12,495 bases of DNA from Chrysochromulina parva (taxonomy: Eukaryota; Haptophyta; Prymnesiales; Chrysochromulinaceae): NCBI GenBank assembly GCA_002887195.1, contig PJAB01001744.1, positions 1 through 12,495 of the forward strand, read 5' to 3'. Shown piece by piece: positions 1-9,358 of this stretch. The translations under genes were made by a program, and so were the position numbers. The notes under the pieces were generated by a model. The model worked only from the letters and a program-made list of their open reading frames with translations, ran no database searches and had not been told where the DNA came from. Numbering within the stretch: the stretch's first letter is position 1; each line of letters starts with the position of its first letter.

Positions 1-595
1 TGTTGTCGGCGTTCACGGCAAGGTTCCACAGCGCCCCCGCCGCCTTCTCCTTTGCCACCGCGCTGCCGCTGCGAGTGAGCTCGACGAGTGGAGCGATCCC
101 GCCCGCCTGCGCGATCGCCATTTGGTTGTCGTCGTTCCAGGCTAGGCTACACAGCGCCGCAGCCGCGTTCTCCTTTGCCACCGCGCTGCCGCTGCGAGTG
201 AGCTCGACGAGTGGAGCGATCCCGCCAGCCTGCGCGATCGCCACGCTGTTGTCGTCGTTCAGGGCAAGGTTCGCTTGCGCCGCCGCCGCGTTCTCCTTTG
301 CCCCCGCGCTGCCGCTGCGAGTGAGCTCGACGAGTGGAGCGATCCCGCCCGCCTGTGCGATCGCCGCGCTGTTGTCATCGTTCACGGAAAGGCCCCACAG
401 CGCCCCCGCCGCGTTCTCCTTTGCCACCGCGCTGCCGCTGCGAGTGAGCTCGACGAGTGGAGCGATCCCGCCCGCGCGCGCGATCGCCACTTTGTTGTCG
501 TCGTTCACGGCAAGGGTCCGCAGCTCCGCTGCCGCCTGCTCCTGGGTCCGCGCGCTGCCGCTGCGCAAATCCTGGATGATCTGCTCCACTGGTTC
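1..595 (-). repeat. 123-bp tandem repeats encoding 41-residue ARM units
   Basis: The block CGCTGCCGCT recurs at 61, 184, 307, 430 and 553, an exact 123-bp period. On the minus strand the units run 595-473 (degenerate, first), 472-350, 349-227, 226-104 and 103 to the edge. The core coding for GGIAPLVELTRSGSA is almost invariant in DNA across the four regular units. Changes cluster in the stretch between AA and NDDN, read as LWGLSV, QANLAL, LCSLAW and LWNLAV, and just after DDN. Concerted evolution of the framework, with variation confined to one helix end, is the visible pattern. Confidence 0.92.
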
Positions 596-649
596 GCCCT
601 CGCTCGACCCAGCTGCCCAAGCAAGAATGATGCACATGGCCACTTTCAT
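1..649 (-). CDS. Armadillo (ARM) repeat protein, 5' part, runs off left edge
   Basis: The minus strand is open from an ATG at 649-647 to the window edge (216 codons) and an in-frame TGA lies just upstream at 670-668, so 649 is the first usable start unless a 5' exon was missed. After a short N-terminus (MKVAMCIILAWAAGSS, a hydrophobic run that could be a signal peptide) comes one degenerate ARM-like unit and then units of 41 residues with the pattern GGIAPLVELTRSGSA-x-AKExAA, followed by (N)DDNxxAIAQA. GGIxPLVxL and the N-L-A-x-N-D-N helix end are typical of ARM/beta-catenin-like repeats, which fold into a superhelix that binds peptides or other proteins. The partner and pathway cannot be read from the sequence. 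Repeats are nearly identical at DNA level, which points to recent duplication or gene conversion. The C-terminus is outside the window. A signal peptide on an ARM protein would be unusual and is uncertain. Confidence 0.85.
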   Translation of the reverse strand, partial: MKVAMCIILAWAAGSSEGEPVEQIIQDLRSGSARTQEQAAAELRTLAVNDDNKVAIARAGGIAPLVELTRSGSAVAKENAAGALWGLSVNDDNSAAIAQAGGIAPLVELTRSGSAGAKENAAAAQANLALNDDNSVAIAQAGGIAPLVELTRSGSAVAKENAAAALCSLAWNDDNQMAIAQAGGIAPLVELTRSGSAVAKEKAAGALWNLAVNADN

Positions 650-959
650 CTTTCCACGGCCGCAGGATCACGGAGGATTCTGGACGCGGGAACGCGGCAC
701 GGGCCGAGGGGAGCGGAGCAGAAGCGGAAAGCCAGGCACTGAGAAATTGCGGTTGCAGAAGGCGAGCGAGAGCGAAAAAAGCGAGCGATGTGTAGAAAAA
801 AGCGCGCATCGTTCACTTTCACGTTTCTATGGTTTTACATGTAAGAACCTTCAGGGAGTCTTCAGGGAGGGTCGCTGCGCGTCGAGTTGAGTCGTTCCCC
901 GCTCTCCCTCCCCACAAAATCAGATAAACGAAACCGCCGATGCCTCACTAAGCACAGGT
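650..959. promoter_or_regulatory. Divergent intergenic region with both 5' ends
   Basis: About 310 bp separate the minus-strand ARM start (649) from the first plus-strand ATG (960), so promoters and 5' untranslated regions of both genes must lie here if the annotated first exons are complete. The stretch is less GC-rich than the genes and has two A-runs (about 776-781 and 797-802, both in AAAAAAGCG), a duplicated CTTCAGGGAG near 850-870 and a pyrimidine-rich stretch near 896-914. I see no clear TATA box. The sequence just before 960 (CTCACTAAGCACAG followed by GT) resembles a 3' splice site, so a 5' untranslated intron is possible. No RNA gene was recognised. Confidence 0.5.
940..951 (+). other. 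Possible minimal upstream ORF
   Basis: ATG at 940 is followed by CCT CAC TAA, giving a three-codon ORF that ends 8 bp before the ATG at 960. If the transcript includes this stretch, it could affect initiation at 960 or at the later in-frame ATG at 1068. It is too short to be more than a candidate. Confidence 0.25.
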
Positions 960-3900
960 ATGCATTCCCGTCGTGCGGCTGGCTTCCTGCAACCAAACTT
1001 GGCGGGCGAGCTTCGTCCCGCTAAAGAAGTCCGCAAAAAAGTCCGATTGCCGCCATTGCGGCTCGAGATGCTCGACTCGCTCTTGAGCTGGCTGATCCTG
1101 AAGAACCTCCGACCCTTTGTCGAGGACACGGTCGACCTCGGATTGCACCTGCGCAATGGCTGCCTGCTGCTCGAGGACGTCACCCTCTCGCCTACGCTGC
1201 TCGCCAGCCTAGCGCTGCCGCTCACCATCAAGGCGGTGAGGATCGCGCGGCTTGAGATCCTGCTTCCGTGGCGCCAGTCGGGCAGCAGCCTGCCACTTGT
1301 GGTGGTCGTCGACGGTGTACGTGCAATCGTAGGGCCGCTCGACGAGTGCAGCGCGCGTGACCGGCTCGGTGGCTGGCTTGGTAAGCGCAAGCAGAAGCGC
1401 CTACTCGCATCGAGCGGGGCCGAGTCGCCAGCGGTCGAAGCGCCTGTCGCAGGCGATCCGGCGAGTACCTCCAGCAGCTGGCAGACGCGGACGCTCGTCG
1501 ACGCGCTGCTGCGCGATCTGCAAGTGCATCTGAGGAACCTGGTCATCTGCTTCGAGTCCGCGCCCGGCGGCGTCGCCGTGAGCGCGACGCTGAGCAGCCT
1601 GCAGCTGCGCGCGCAGCGGCGGCAGGCGCTGCCGCGCCTGCTCTCACTCTGCCTCGGCCGCGGAGCCGAGCTCAAGGAGCATTCGGCCGAGGTGCATCTA
1701 GAGCTCACAGTGGGCATCCAGTGGCACCCGAACGGACTTGGGGACCTGCCGCCGCCCGTCGGTGCGGCGGCGTCGCGGCCGCCAGATCCGGAGCTCGCTC
1801 CGCCAGATCTGGATCTCGCTCCGCCAGATCTGCGGCCGCCGGCGGAGGCTCGAGCGCGTGCTCCATCCGCCGCCGCTCCGGCCGCTGCCGCCGACTCGAG
1901 CGGCCCGCCTGCCAAATTAGGGTCGGTGCCGCCTGCCAAATTAGGGTCGGTGCCTCTTCTCGAGCCATGGCGTAGCGTGGCCGACGTAACCGTTCGCATC
2001 GAGTGGCCCTCGGCCGAGGCGCCCACGACGGCGCCCACGCTGCACCTCGACGGGAGCGTGCAGCTCGAGCCGCTGCGCGTGCGCATGAGTGCTTCACAGC
2101 TCGAGTCCCTCAGCACCTTCGCGCGGCGCACAGCACAGCTCGCGAGCGGGAGCCATCGATGGAGCGTCCCTGGCGCGACTTGCCGCACCGCGCCGCGCCC
2201 TGCCAGTCCGCGCCCTGTCATGCCGGTAGGCGCAGCGCCGTATTGGGCATGGTGGCGGTACGCGACCGGCGCCGTACTGGGCGACCTGCTGGAGGAGCGG
2301 AGGCGCCAGTCGTGGCAGTGGCTGCGCGCGCGCGTCGCGCTGCAGCGAGCGTACGAAGCGGCGTGGACCGTTCACATTCACAGCATCAGCCCCGCCGCCG
2401 CGGCGGCGCTCGAGACGGCGCTCCCGCCTCGGCAGGCGGCGCTCGAGACGGCGCCGCTGCTCGACGCGAGGATGCAGGCGGCCGTTGCCGTTGCCATCGA
2501 CGCCGCCGCGCTCGCGGACGAGTTCGCGGCACGCGCATCCGACCGAGACTCAACGAGATTCACCGAGATGCGACGAGATGCGACGAAATCGGCACGCGCA
2601 CCCGCTGTGCCGCTGATGGCTGCCGCCTCCTCCACGCCCGCCGTGCCGACGGGCGCCGTGCCGAGCGCCATGCCGACGGGCGCCACCTCCGCGGCCGAGG
2701 CGCTCGCGTGGCTCGAGAGCACGCTTGACGTCGAGACCGTCGAGCGCTGTCGTGAGCGCGCCCGGCAGCGACTCGCGCTCGGGACAGCGCGCCCAGCGCA
2801 CGGGCGCTCACGACAGCGCTCGGGCTCCGTCCCTACCAACGCCGACGCCACCCGCGCCATCGCCCGCGGAGCGCCCACGACAGCGCCCGGTGCCACGGCC
2901 GCTGCCGACCCTGCCGACCCTGCCGGTGCCCAGCACGGCGCCCCCGCAGCCGAGCGGTTTCGTCTCGGAGCGCCCACGACAGCGCCTGTCGACCCTGCCG
3001 GTGCCCAGCACGGCGCCCCCGCAGCCGAGCGGTTTCGTCTCGAAGCAGCGCTGCACGTGCATGCGGCCGGTATGGTGGTGCGGCTCGGCCTCCCCGTGGG
3101 CGCCGTCGTGGGCGCCAAGGGCGGGCGGGCGGGCAGCGCTGCGGCGCGCGGCCGCCTATGGGGCACGAGCGCCGTCGCGAGCGCTGTGGGGTCGGCGGTA
3201 CCGGTACCGGTAGGCGCTGAGCTGACTGTGAATGAGGAGCTGACTGTGAATGAGCTGACTTTGATCCTCGACGAGTTCAGCATGGATCTACGTCACAGCC
3301 TCGGCCTCGGACGCGGGGGCGGCGGCGGCGGTGGCGGCGGCGGTGGCGGTGGTGGTGGTGGTGGTGGTGGTGTTGGTGGTGGCGGCAGCGGTGGTGGTGG
3401 TGGCGGAGGCGTCGGCGGCGTGCGGGCCGCTCTCGACTTCACTGCCTCGCTGCTCTCACTTCGCGTCCTCCATTGGCGTCCGGCCGCACCTTCATGGATG
3501 AGCACAGCCGGTGGTGCAGGTGGTGCAGGCGGCGGCGGCACGCGCGGCGGCGGCGGAAGCGGCGGCGCGAGCGGCGGCGGTGGCGGTGGCGGCGGCGGCG
3601 GCGGTGCCGGTGGCGGCGGCGATGCAGCCGGGCCAGCGAGTGGGTGGCATGCCGTGAACGTGGTGTGCTGCGGAGGCGCGGAGGAGAGCGGTGTGAACAC
3701 GACAACTTCAGAAGTATCCGGTGTGAACACGACGACTTCGAGCGGGCCCTCGCCCACGACGGCGCCCGTGCTGTCGGCGGCCGCCGCAGCGGCACGGCGG
3801 CGCCCTTTGTGCAGCTTCACGTGTCACTTCGACATGCGGGCTGATCGAAGCTCCCCACTGGTCGCCGGGATCGGGCTCCATGTCGGGCGTCCGGTCACCC

Positions 3901-4727
3901 TCTGTGCGGACCTTTCCCTGCTACGGGATGTAGCCAGCCTCGTCGCGCTCGCGACGGCGCCCATCGGCGGCACCCCCTTCTCGCTCGCCCCCGGTGCTGC
4001 GGCGGCCGCCGAGGCTGCCGCTGACCTCGCGAACGGGCTGGCAGACCTGGTGCCCACTACGGCGCTCCGACGAGGCGAGGGCGAGGGCGGCATCAGCGGT
4101 GGCATCGGTATCAACGGCGGCAGCAGTGGCAGCAGTGGCAGCTGCGGTAGCGGTGCATTCACCCGCCCATCGCCTCAGCTGAGCCTGCAGTTCGATGCCA
4201 GCGAGCCGCTCATCGCGATGGCCAGCGCCCTCGAGCGCCCCGACCTCTCGGTGCCGATTGCAAGACTCATCAGGCTGCATGCGCATGTGACCAACGCAGC
4301 GCCCAGCGCAGCGCCCGATCCCGTGGGCGCCGTGACGGGCGCCCTCGGCTCTGGGATGAACGTCGCTCAGCACGGCGCTCCGCCCGGCGCTCCCCACGCA
4401 GCTCCGAGCAGCGGCGTGTCCGGACGGTGGAGGGTTTGGGCGCACGTGCAGCTCGGTGCCTCGTTCGCATCGCAGCGGCGCCTGCTGCCGCTGCTGGTCA
4501 GCCCGCCCCCGCCCCTGAACTTGACGAGCGCTCAGGACGGCGGCGCCGACGATGGGCGTGATGAGGCAGAACCGGCGGCGGTGGCGGCGGCGATGGCGAA
4601 TGAGGAGCGGCCGTCTTCCTGTGAACGATCGAGGGCTGTGAACGTCGAGGAGCGGCCGTCTGCCTTGGCAGAGCGACCCATCGGCAGGCCCACCGGCCGG
4701 CGCTCGCCCGGCCTGAGCAGCGGCGAG

Positions 4728-4758
<31 letters not shown>

Positions 4759-7700
4759 CGGACTCCGACCTTTCGGACGAGTCGGTGCCGGTGGCGCAGG
4801 TCGTCATCACGCGCGATGAGCTCCTGGCGCTTGGCGTGGACGTGCTCAACACAGCGCGCACCGGTGCGCCCAGGGAGGAGCTCGACGCGCGTGGCAAGCT
4901 GTCCCACGCGCTGTCCCGCACGAGCTCTTCTCCAACGGTCCTTTTGCCGTCTCCGGAGGAGGAGTTGACGCAGCCCGAGCTCGCCCACTGGGGCCGCGCC
5001 GCTACTGCACCGGATGCGCGCGGAGACGAGGCGCGCAGTGGAGGTGGGCGACTCGCGAGCCTGCATCCTAATGAAGGAGGCACTCATCCTAATGAAGGAG
5101 GCACTCATCCTAATGAAGGAGGCACTCATCCTAATGGAGGAGGGCGACTCACGAATCTGGGCGACATGCAGGCCACTTGGCGATCGCACACGCTGCACAC
5201 TGGCGGGAGCGGCGGCACCGGCGGGAGCAGCGGCGACACGACCAGCTCGCGTAGCTTCTCATTGCTTGCCGGTTCACATTCACAGCCGAGTCACATTCAC
5301 AGCTCGCGCAGCTTCTCATTGCTAGAGCGTGGCCTTGAGCTCGCGATGGCGGGCCATATCGAGCTTGCCATACGGCTCATCATACCGCCTCCTTCCCCAT
5401 CCGAGAGTTCGCCGGTTCACATTCACAGCCTCTCCATCGACGAGCGACCGCTGCCGCCGCCGGTGAGCCAAGCGGCGTTGCTCGCCTGCGCTGAAGAGGT
5501 CCTCAGCCCATGTACACTGAGCGCCGAAGTGAGCGTCCCCGAGAGCTTGCTGCATCAGGCGGCGCGGCCGGCAGCGCCACCGCCCACTTCTGAAGCGCCA
5601 CCATCGAGCCGCGTCGACGCCGCCACCGCCGCCGCCGCCACTGGTAGCCTCGGCCACCCGCCCGTGTCGCATTGCCTCCGCCTGCACGGCACATTGCCCT
5701 CGATCAGTCTGCATGTGTGGCCGGCGCTCCTCACCGAGTCATTCTCCCTTGTGCGCTTCGTCCTCCCAGCGGTGTCCGAGGCCTTGCGCCCGCTCACGCG
5801 AGTCTCGGCCGACCAGAGGACCAAAGCGGCGGGTGGCGTGGGAGGCGACGGGTGGCGAGAGGGGGCGACGGGCGGCGTGGGAGGCGACGCCAACGCGAGA
5901 CGCGATCCCATCGTTCACAGCCTTCGATCGTTCACAGCCCTCGCTGCCAACGCCAGACGCGATCCCATCGGCAGCGAGGGCTGTGAACGATCGAGGGCTG
6001 TGAACGATCGCGGATCGACAGAGTTTGGAACGATGGCCGCCGCCGCGCCGCTTGCGGCGGTGACGCTGCAGCTGCACCTGCCGTCGGTCGAGCTGCACGT
6101 GCACGAGCAGCGCCCTCGGCCAGGCGACCCCGCCGACCGTTCACATTCACAGCAGCGCCCTCGGCCAGGCGACCCCGCCGACCGTTCACATTCACAGCAG
6201 CGCCCTCGGCCAGGCGACCCCGCCGACCTGCTGCTTGCCAAGCTCACGGGCCTCACCGTCTGCTGCGACGCCGACCCAACGGCGGGCGTCGATGCGGACG
6301 TCTACCTTGGCAGCCTCTCAGTCCTCGACGCGCGGCGCCACGTGCCCGAGGCGCTCGCGCTCATCGTGTCGCTGCGCGCGGAGGCGGCCATGTGCCCGCC
6401 GCCGCAGCTGAGCGCGTCCATCGTACCGGTAGACTTGCGGCCAGCCGGTGCGACACGCGAGCGGGCTCGTGCCGCTGTGGGGAGAGCGCCTGTGGGGAAA
6501 GCGGCCCAAAACCCGAGCGCCGCTGTGGGGAGAGCGCCTGTGGGGAAAGCGGCCCAAAACCCGAGCGCCGCTGTGGGGAGAGCGCCTGTGGGGAAAGCGT
6601 CCCAAAACCCGAGCGCGTCGAAGCCTCGTGGCGCTCAACACAGCGCTCCCGGAAGCTTCGTGGAAGCTTCATGGAAGCTTCCTCGCCACCTCGTCGCCAT
6701 CCCCGGCGCCACCGCCTCTGTCGACGCCCCCCCCAAGCCGCTGCTGCGTGCTCTCGTGCGCCCTCCCGATGCGCACGGCACCCTCGCCGTCCGTCTCGTG
6801 GCCGTGTGCCAGGCGCTCGGCATGCAATGGAACCCAGGGCTGATTGCCGCGCTCATCAACGTGCTCGTCGACCTACAACGGCACGCCCGGCCGCCTCCGT
6901 CCCCGCTCTCGCCCTCTGCCGCGGGTGCGCCGCCGCGAGCGCCCGCGCAGACGACGGCGAGCGAGGGCGTGCCGGCGTCTTCTTCCTCTGCGCCGCTGCG
7001 TCTCGAGTTCGAGCTTGAGGCGACCGTAGGCTCGACGAGTATCTCGCTCAATCTCGAGGAGCGAGCTCGCCATCTCGAGAAGCGAGCGCCCGAGGGCGCG
7101 CCGCTCCATCAGCTGGTGCTCATCCTCGCTCGGGACGTGGGCGTCTCACTCGCGCTCGCTCAGGACGGCGCGCTCAGGATGGCACTCGGCGCGACGCTCG
7201 GGAGCATCCGCATGCCGAGCCACTCGCCACCGGCGACGACGTCCTTTGAGGTGGTGCGCCCCATCGATCGCGAGGACGCCGCGGTGGTCGTCGAGGTGCT
7301 CAAGAACGAGGCGACCAAGCACGTGCCCGACATCACCGTCCAGTCACGGCCAGTCAACTTCGAATTCCGCAACCAGACGCTGCTCCAGGCTGTCGACTAC
7401 ATGGACCGCGGCATCCTTGCCTTATTCACGCCGCTCCGGCCTCCTGGCGGCAAGTCGTCGGTGCAGCCGCTCTGGCGCGTGCGCGCGCCCTCCGCCACCA
7501 TGCGAATCCCGACCGATCACGAAGGCGTCCTCGAGTTCCTCGTCGGCCCCGTGTCGGTGGGTTGCGAGGTGCTCTTCCCGAGAGGCATCCAGACACAGAA
7601 GATTGTGCTCAGGGCGCAGCGCGTCTCTGCGTACGTGCTGCGCCCGCCCAAGCAGCCGACGCAGCCGACTGCGGCGGAGGCGGTCGCCGCCTCGTCCGCC

Positions 7701-9295
7701 GCCTCGGATGAGGCCGCGCAGGTGCGCTGTGAATGTGAACTGGTGCGCTCGCAGCTGCCTTTGCTCGAAGAGATGTCCAACGTGCAGCTGAATATCATCG
7801 TGCCGCTGCGCAAGGTGGACGGTGCCAAGCAGGGCCTTCCGTTCATGACACTCGAGGTGCTCCCCACAGCGCCCCATAGCGCCCCACAGCTCCCCACAGC
7901 GCCCCACAGCGCCCCACAGCGCCCCACAGCGCCCTTCATGACGCTCGATGTGCCCGATGTCCCCGGTGATGACCTCTGATGGCCTCTTGATGACCTGTGA
8001 TGGCCTCCTGATCGCCTCCCTCATCAGGTGCCCGATGTGGGGAGCACGGTGCACGTGGGTTTGCAGCCAGAGGACTTTCGAACGATCATGGCGCTCTGGT
8101 TCGACAACTTCTCGCGCAACCCCCCACCCGCCCCGCCAGACCCTGCCAGGCTGGCGCTGCCTCGGAACTGCAACGGGATGGCCGTGTCACTCAACCTGGA
8201 GCAGACTGTCCTTTGGCTGCATCCGACGGAGGCGCAGCCAGCGTTCCTGCGCGTCGAGATCAACGAGCTGCGCCTCGACGTCGCGAAGACCCTCGCGCTG
8301 TGCACGCACGTGAGTGTCGAGGTCGGCTCCCTCATTAGGGTGATTGCCTCCCTCATCAGGATGATTGCCTCCCTCATCAGGTGAGTGTCGAGGTCGGCTC
8401 GCTGGCCGTGCACGGCCGTTGGCAGAGCGAGCCGCAGCAGCCGCCCGTGTGGTTACAGCTTTTGGGCCCGCCGCTCCCGCCCCCTTCGCTTGCTGCTATG
8501 CGACGAGGAGCTGCAGGCATGTTTGGACAGGGCAAGCCACCACCCAAGTGGAAAGGGTATAGCCCCGAGGACGACGTGTCGGCCGATGCGCCACCACCAC
8601 GTGGCACGCCACCTGCCAGGGCGGCGCCCGTTACGGCGCCGGCAACGCCGCCCGCCACGCCGCCCGCCATGCCGCCCAGCACGGCGCCCGACGCGGCGCC
8701 CGACACGGCGCCCGTCTCGAATCCGATCGTGTGCCGCATCAAGATCGGGGAGCCGGCGGGGCTGCCCAACGAGATCCACGTGGACGTCGGCCGGCAGGCG
8801 CTCACGCCGGCGCCCATCCCAGTGCTCCTGCTCGCGGACTTCACGCTGAATGTGCTCGCGGGCCTGCTGGGTGTGATGCCCAAGACGACGGCGGCCGCGG
8901 CGGCGGGCGGGACGGCCGAGATGCATCTGGCCGTCCAGATCGCGCAGCTGCAGCTCTGCATTCCACAGCCCATGCTCTGTGAACAGCCCATGCTCTGGGA
9001 AGAGACGAAGCCGAGCGCCGCCGGTCCGCCCGGCACGGCGCCCGGCGCGACGCCCGGCACGGCGCCCGGCACGGCGCCCGGCGCGACGCATGCCATCGGC
9101 GCCATCGGGGACGCATTGCTCGAGGGTGCGATGGAGCTCGCCCGCGTGCCCCCGTTTTGGTGCCTGTCGGACGAGGCCGCGCGGCTCGTGCGCCCAAGGA
9201 TGCTCGTCCTTCAACTCTCGTCGTCAGTTGAGGTGCAGAAGAGCAAGGACCAAGGGCAACGGCTTGCGCCCGTCACGGCGCCCTCGTTCGATGGC

Positions 9296-9358
<63 letters not shown>

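Noticed and set aside
3..890. Long plus-strand open frame of 295 codons over the ARM gene
   Set aside because: It is the complement of the ARM repeats. The minus strand gives a recognisable repeat protein, while this frame gives only Ala/Ser-rich repeats with no known fold.
1911..1950. Two TTAGGG strings suggesting telomere-type repeats
   Set aside because: Only one TTAGGG per 24-bp coding unit; there is no tandem TTAGGG array.
920..2221. 433-codon minus-strand open frame
   Set aside because: It lies opposite the chorein domain, has Arg/Ser/Ala-rich composition and no recognisable motif. Such antisense frames are common in GC-rich coding DNA.
3309..3633. Glycine tracts as a separate glycine-rich cell-wall or RNA-binding gene
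   Set aside because: They are inside one unbroken VPS13 frame with conserved segments on both sides; low-complexity expansion explains them.
6651..6683. Three HindIII-type AAGCTT sites in GGAAGCTTC repeats as a cloning artefact
   Set aside because: They form an 11-bp tandem repeat in continuous coding sequence without vector-like flanks.
7966..8027. Alternative donor GGTGATGACC for intron 1
   Set aside because: It resembles a donor but joining 7965 to 8028 breaks the frame coding for VPDVGSTVHVGLQPEDF. Use of 7950 keeps the frame and follows the pattern of the other introns.
8361..8384. SLIRMIASLIR peptide tails as real protein repeats
   Set aside because: These come from reading through introns 2-4. 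Splicing at the flanking repeats gives a continuous VPS13 frame, and the tails end in stops or frameshifts.
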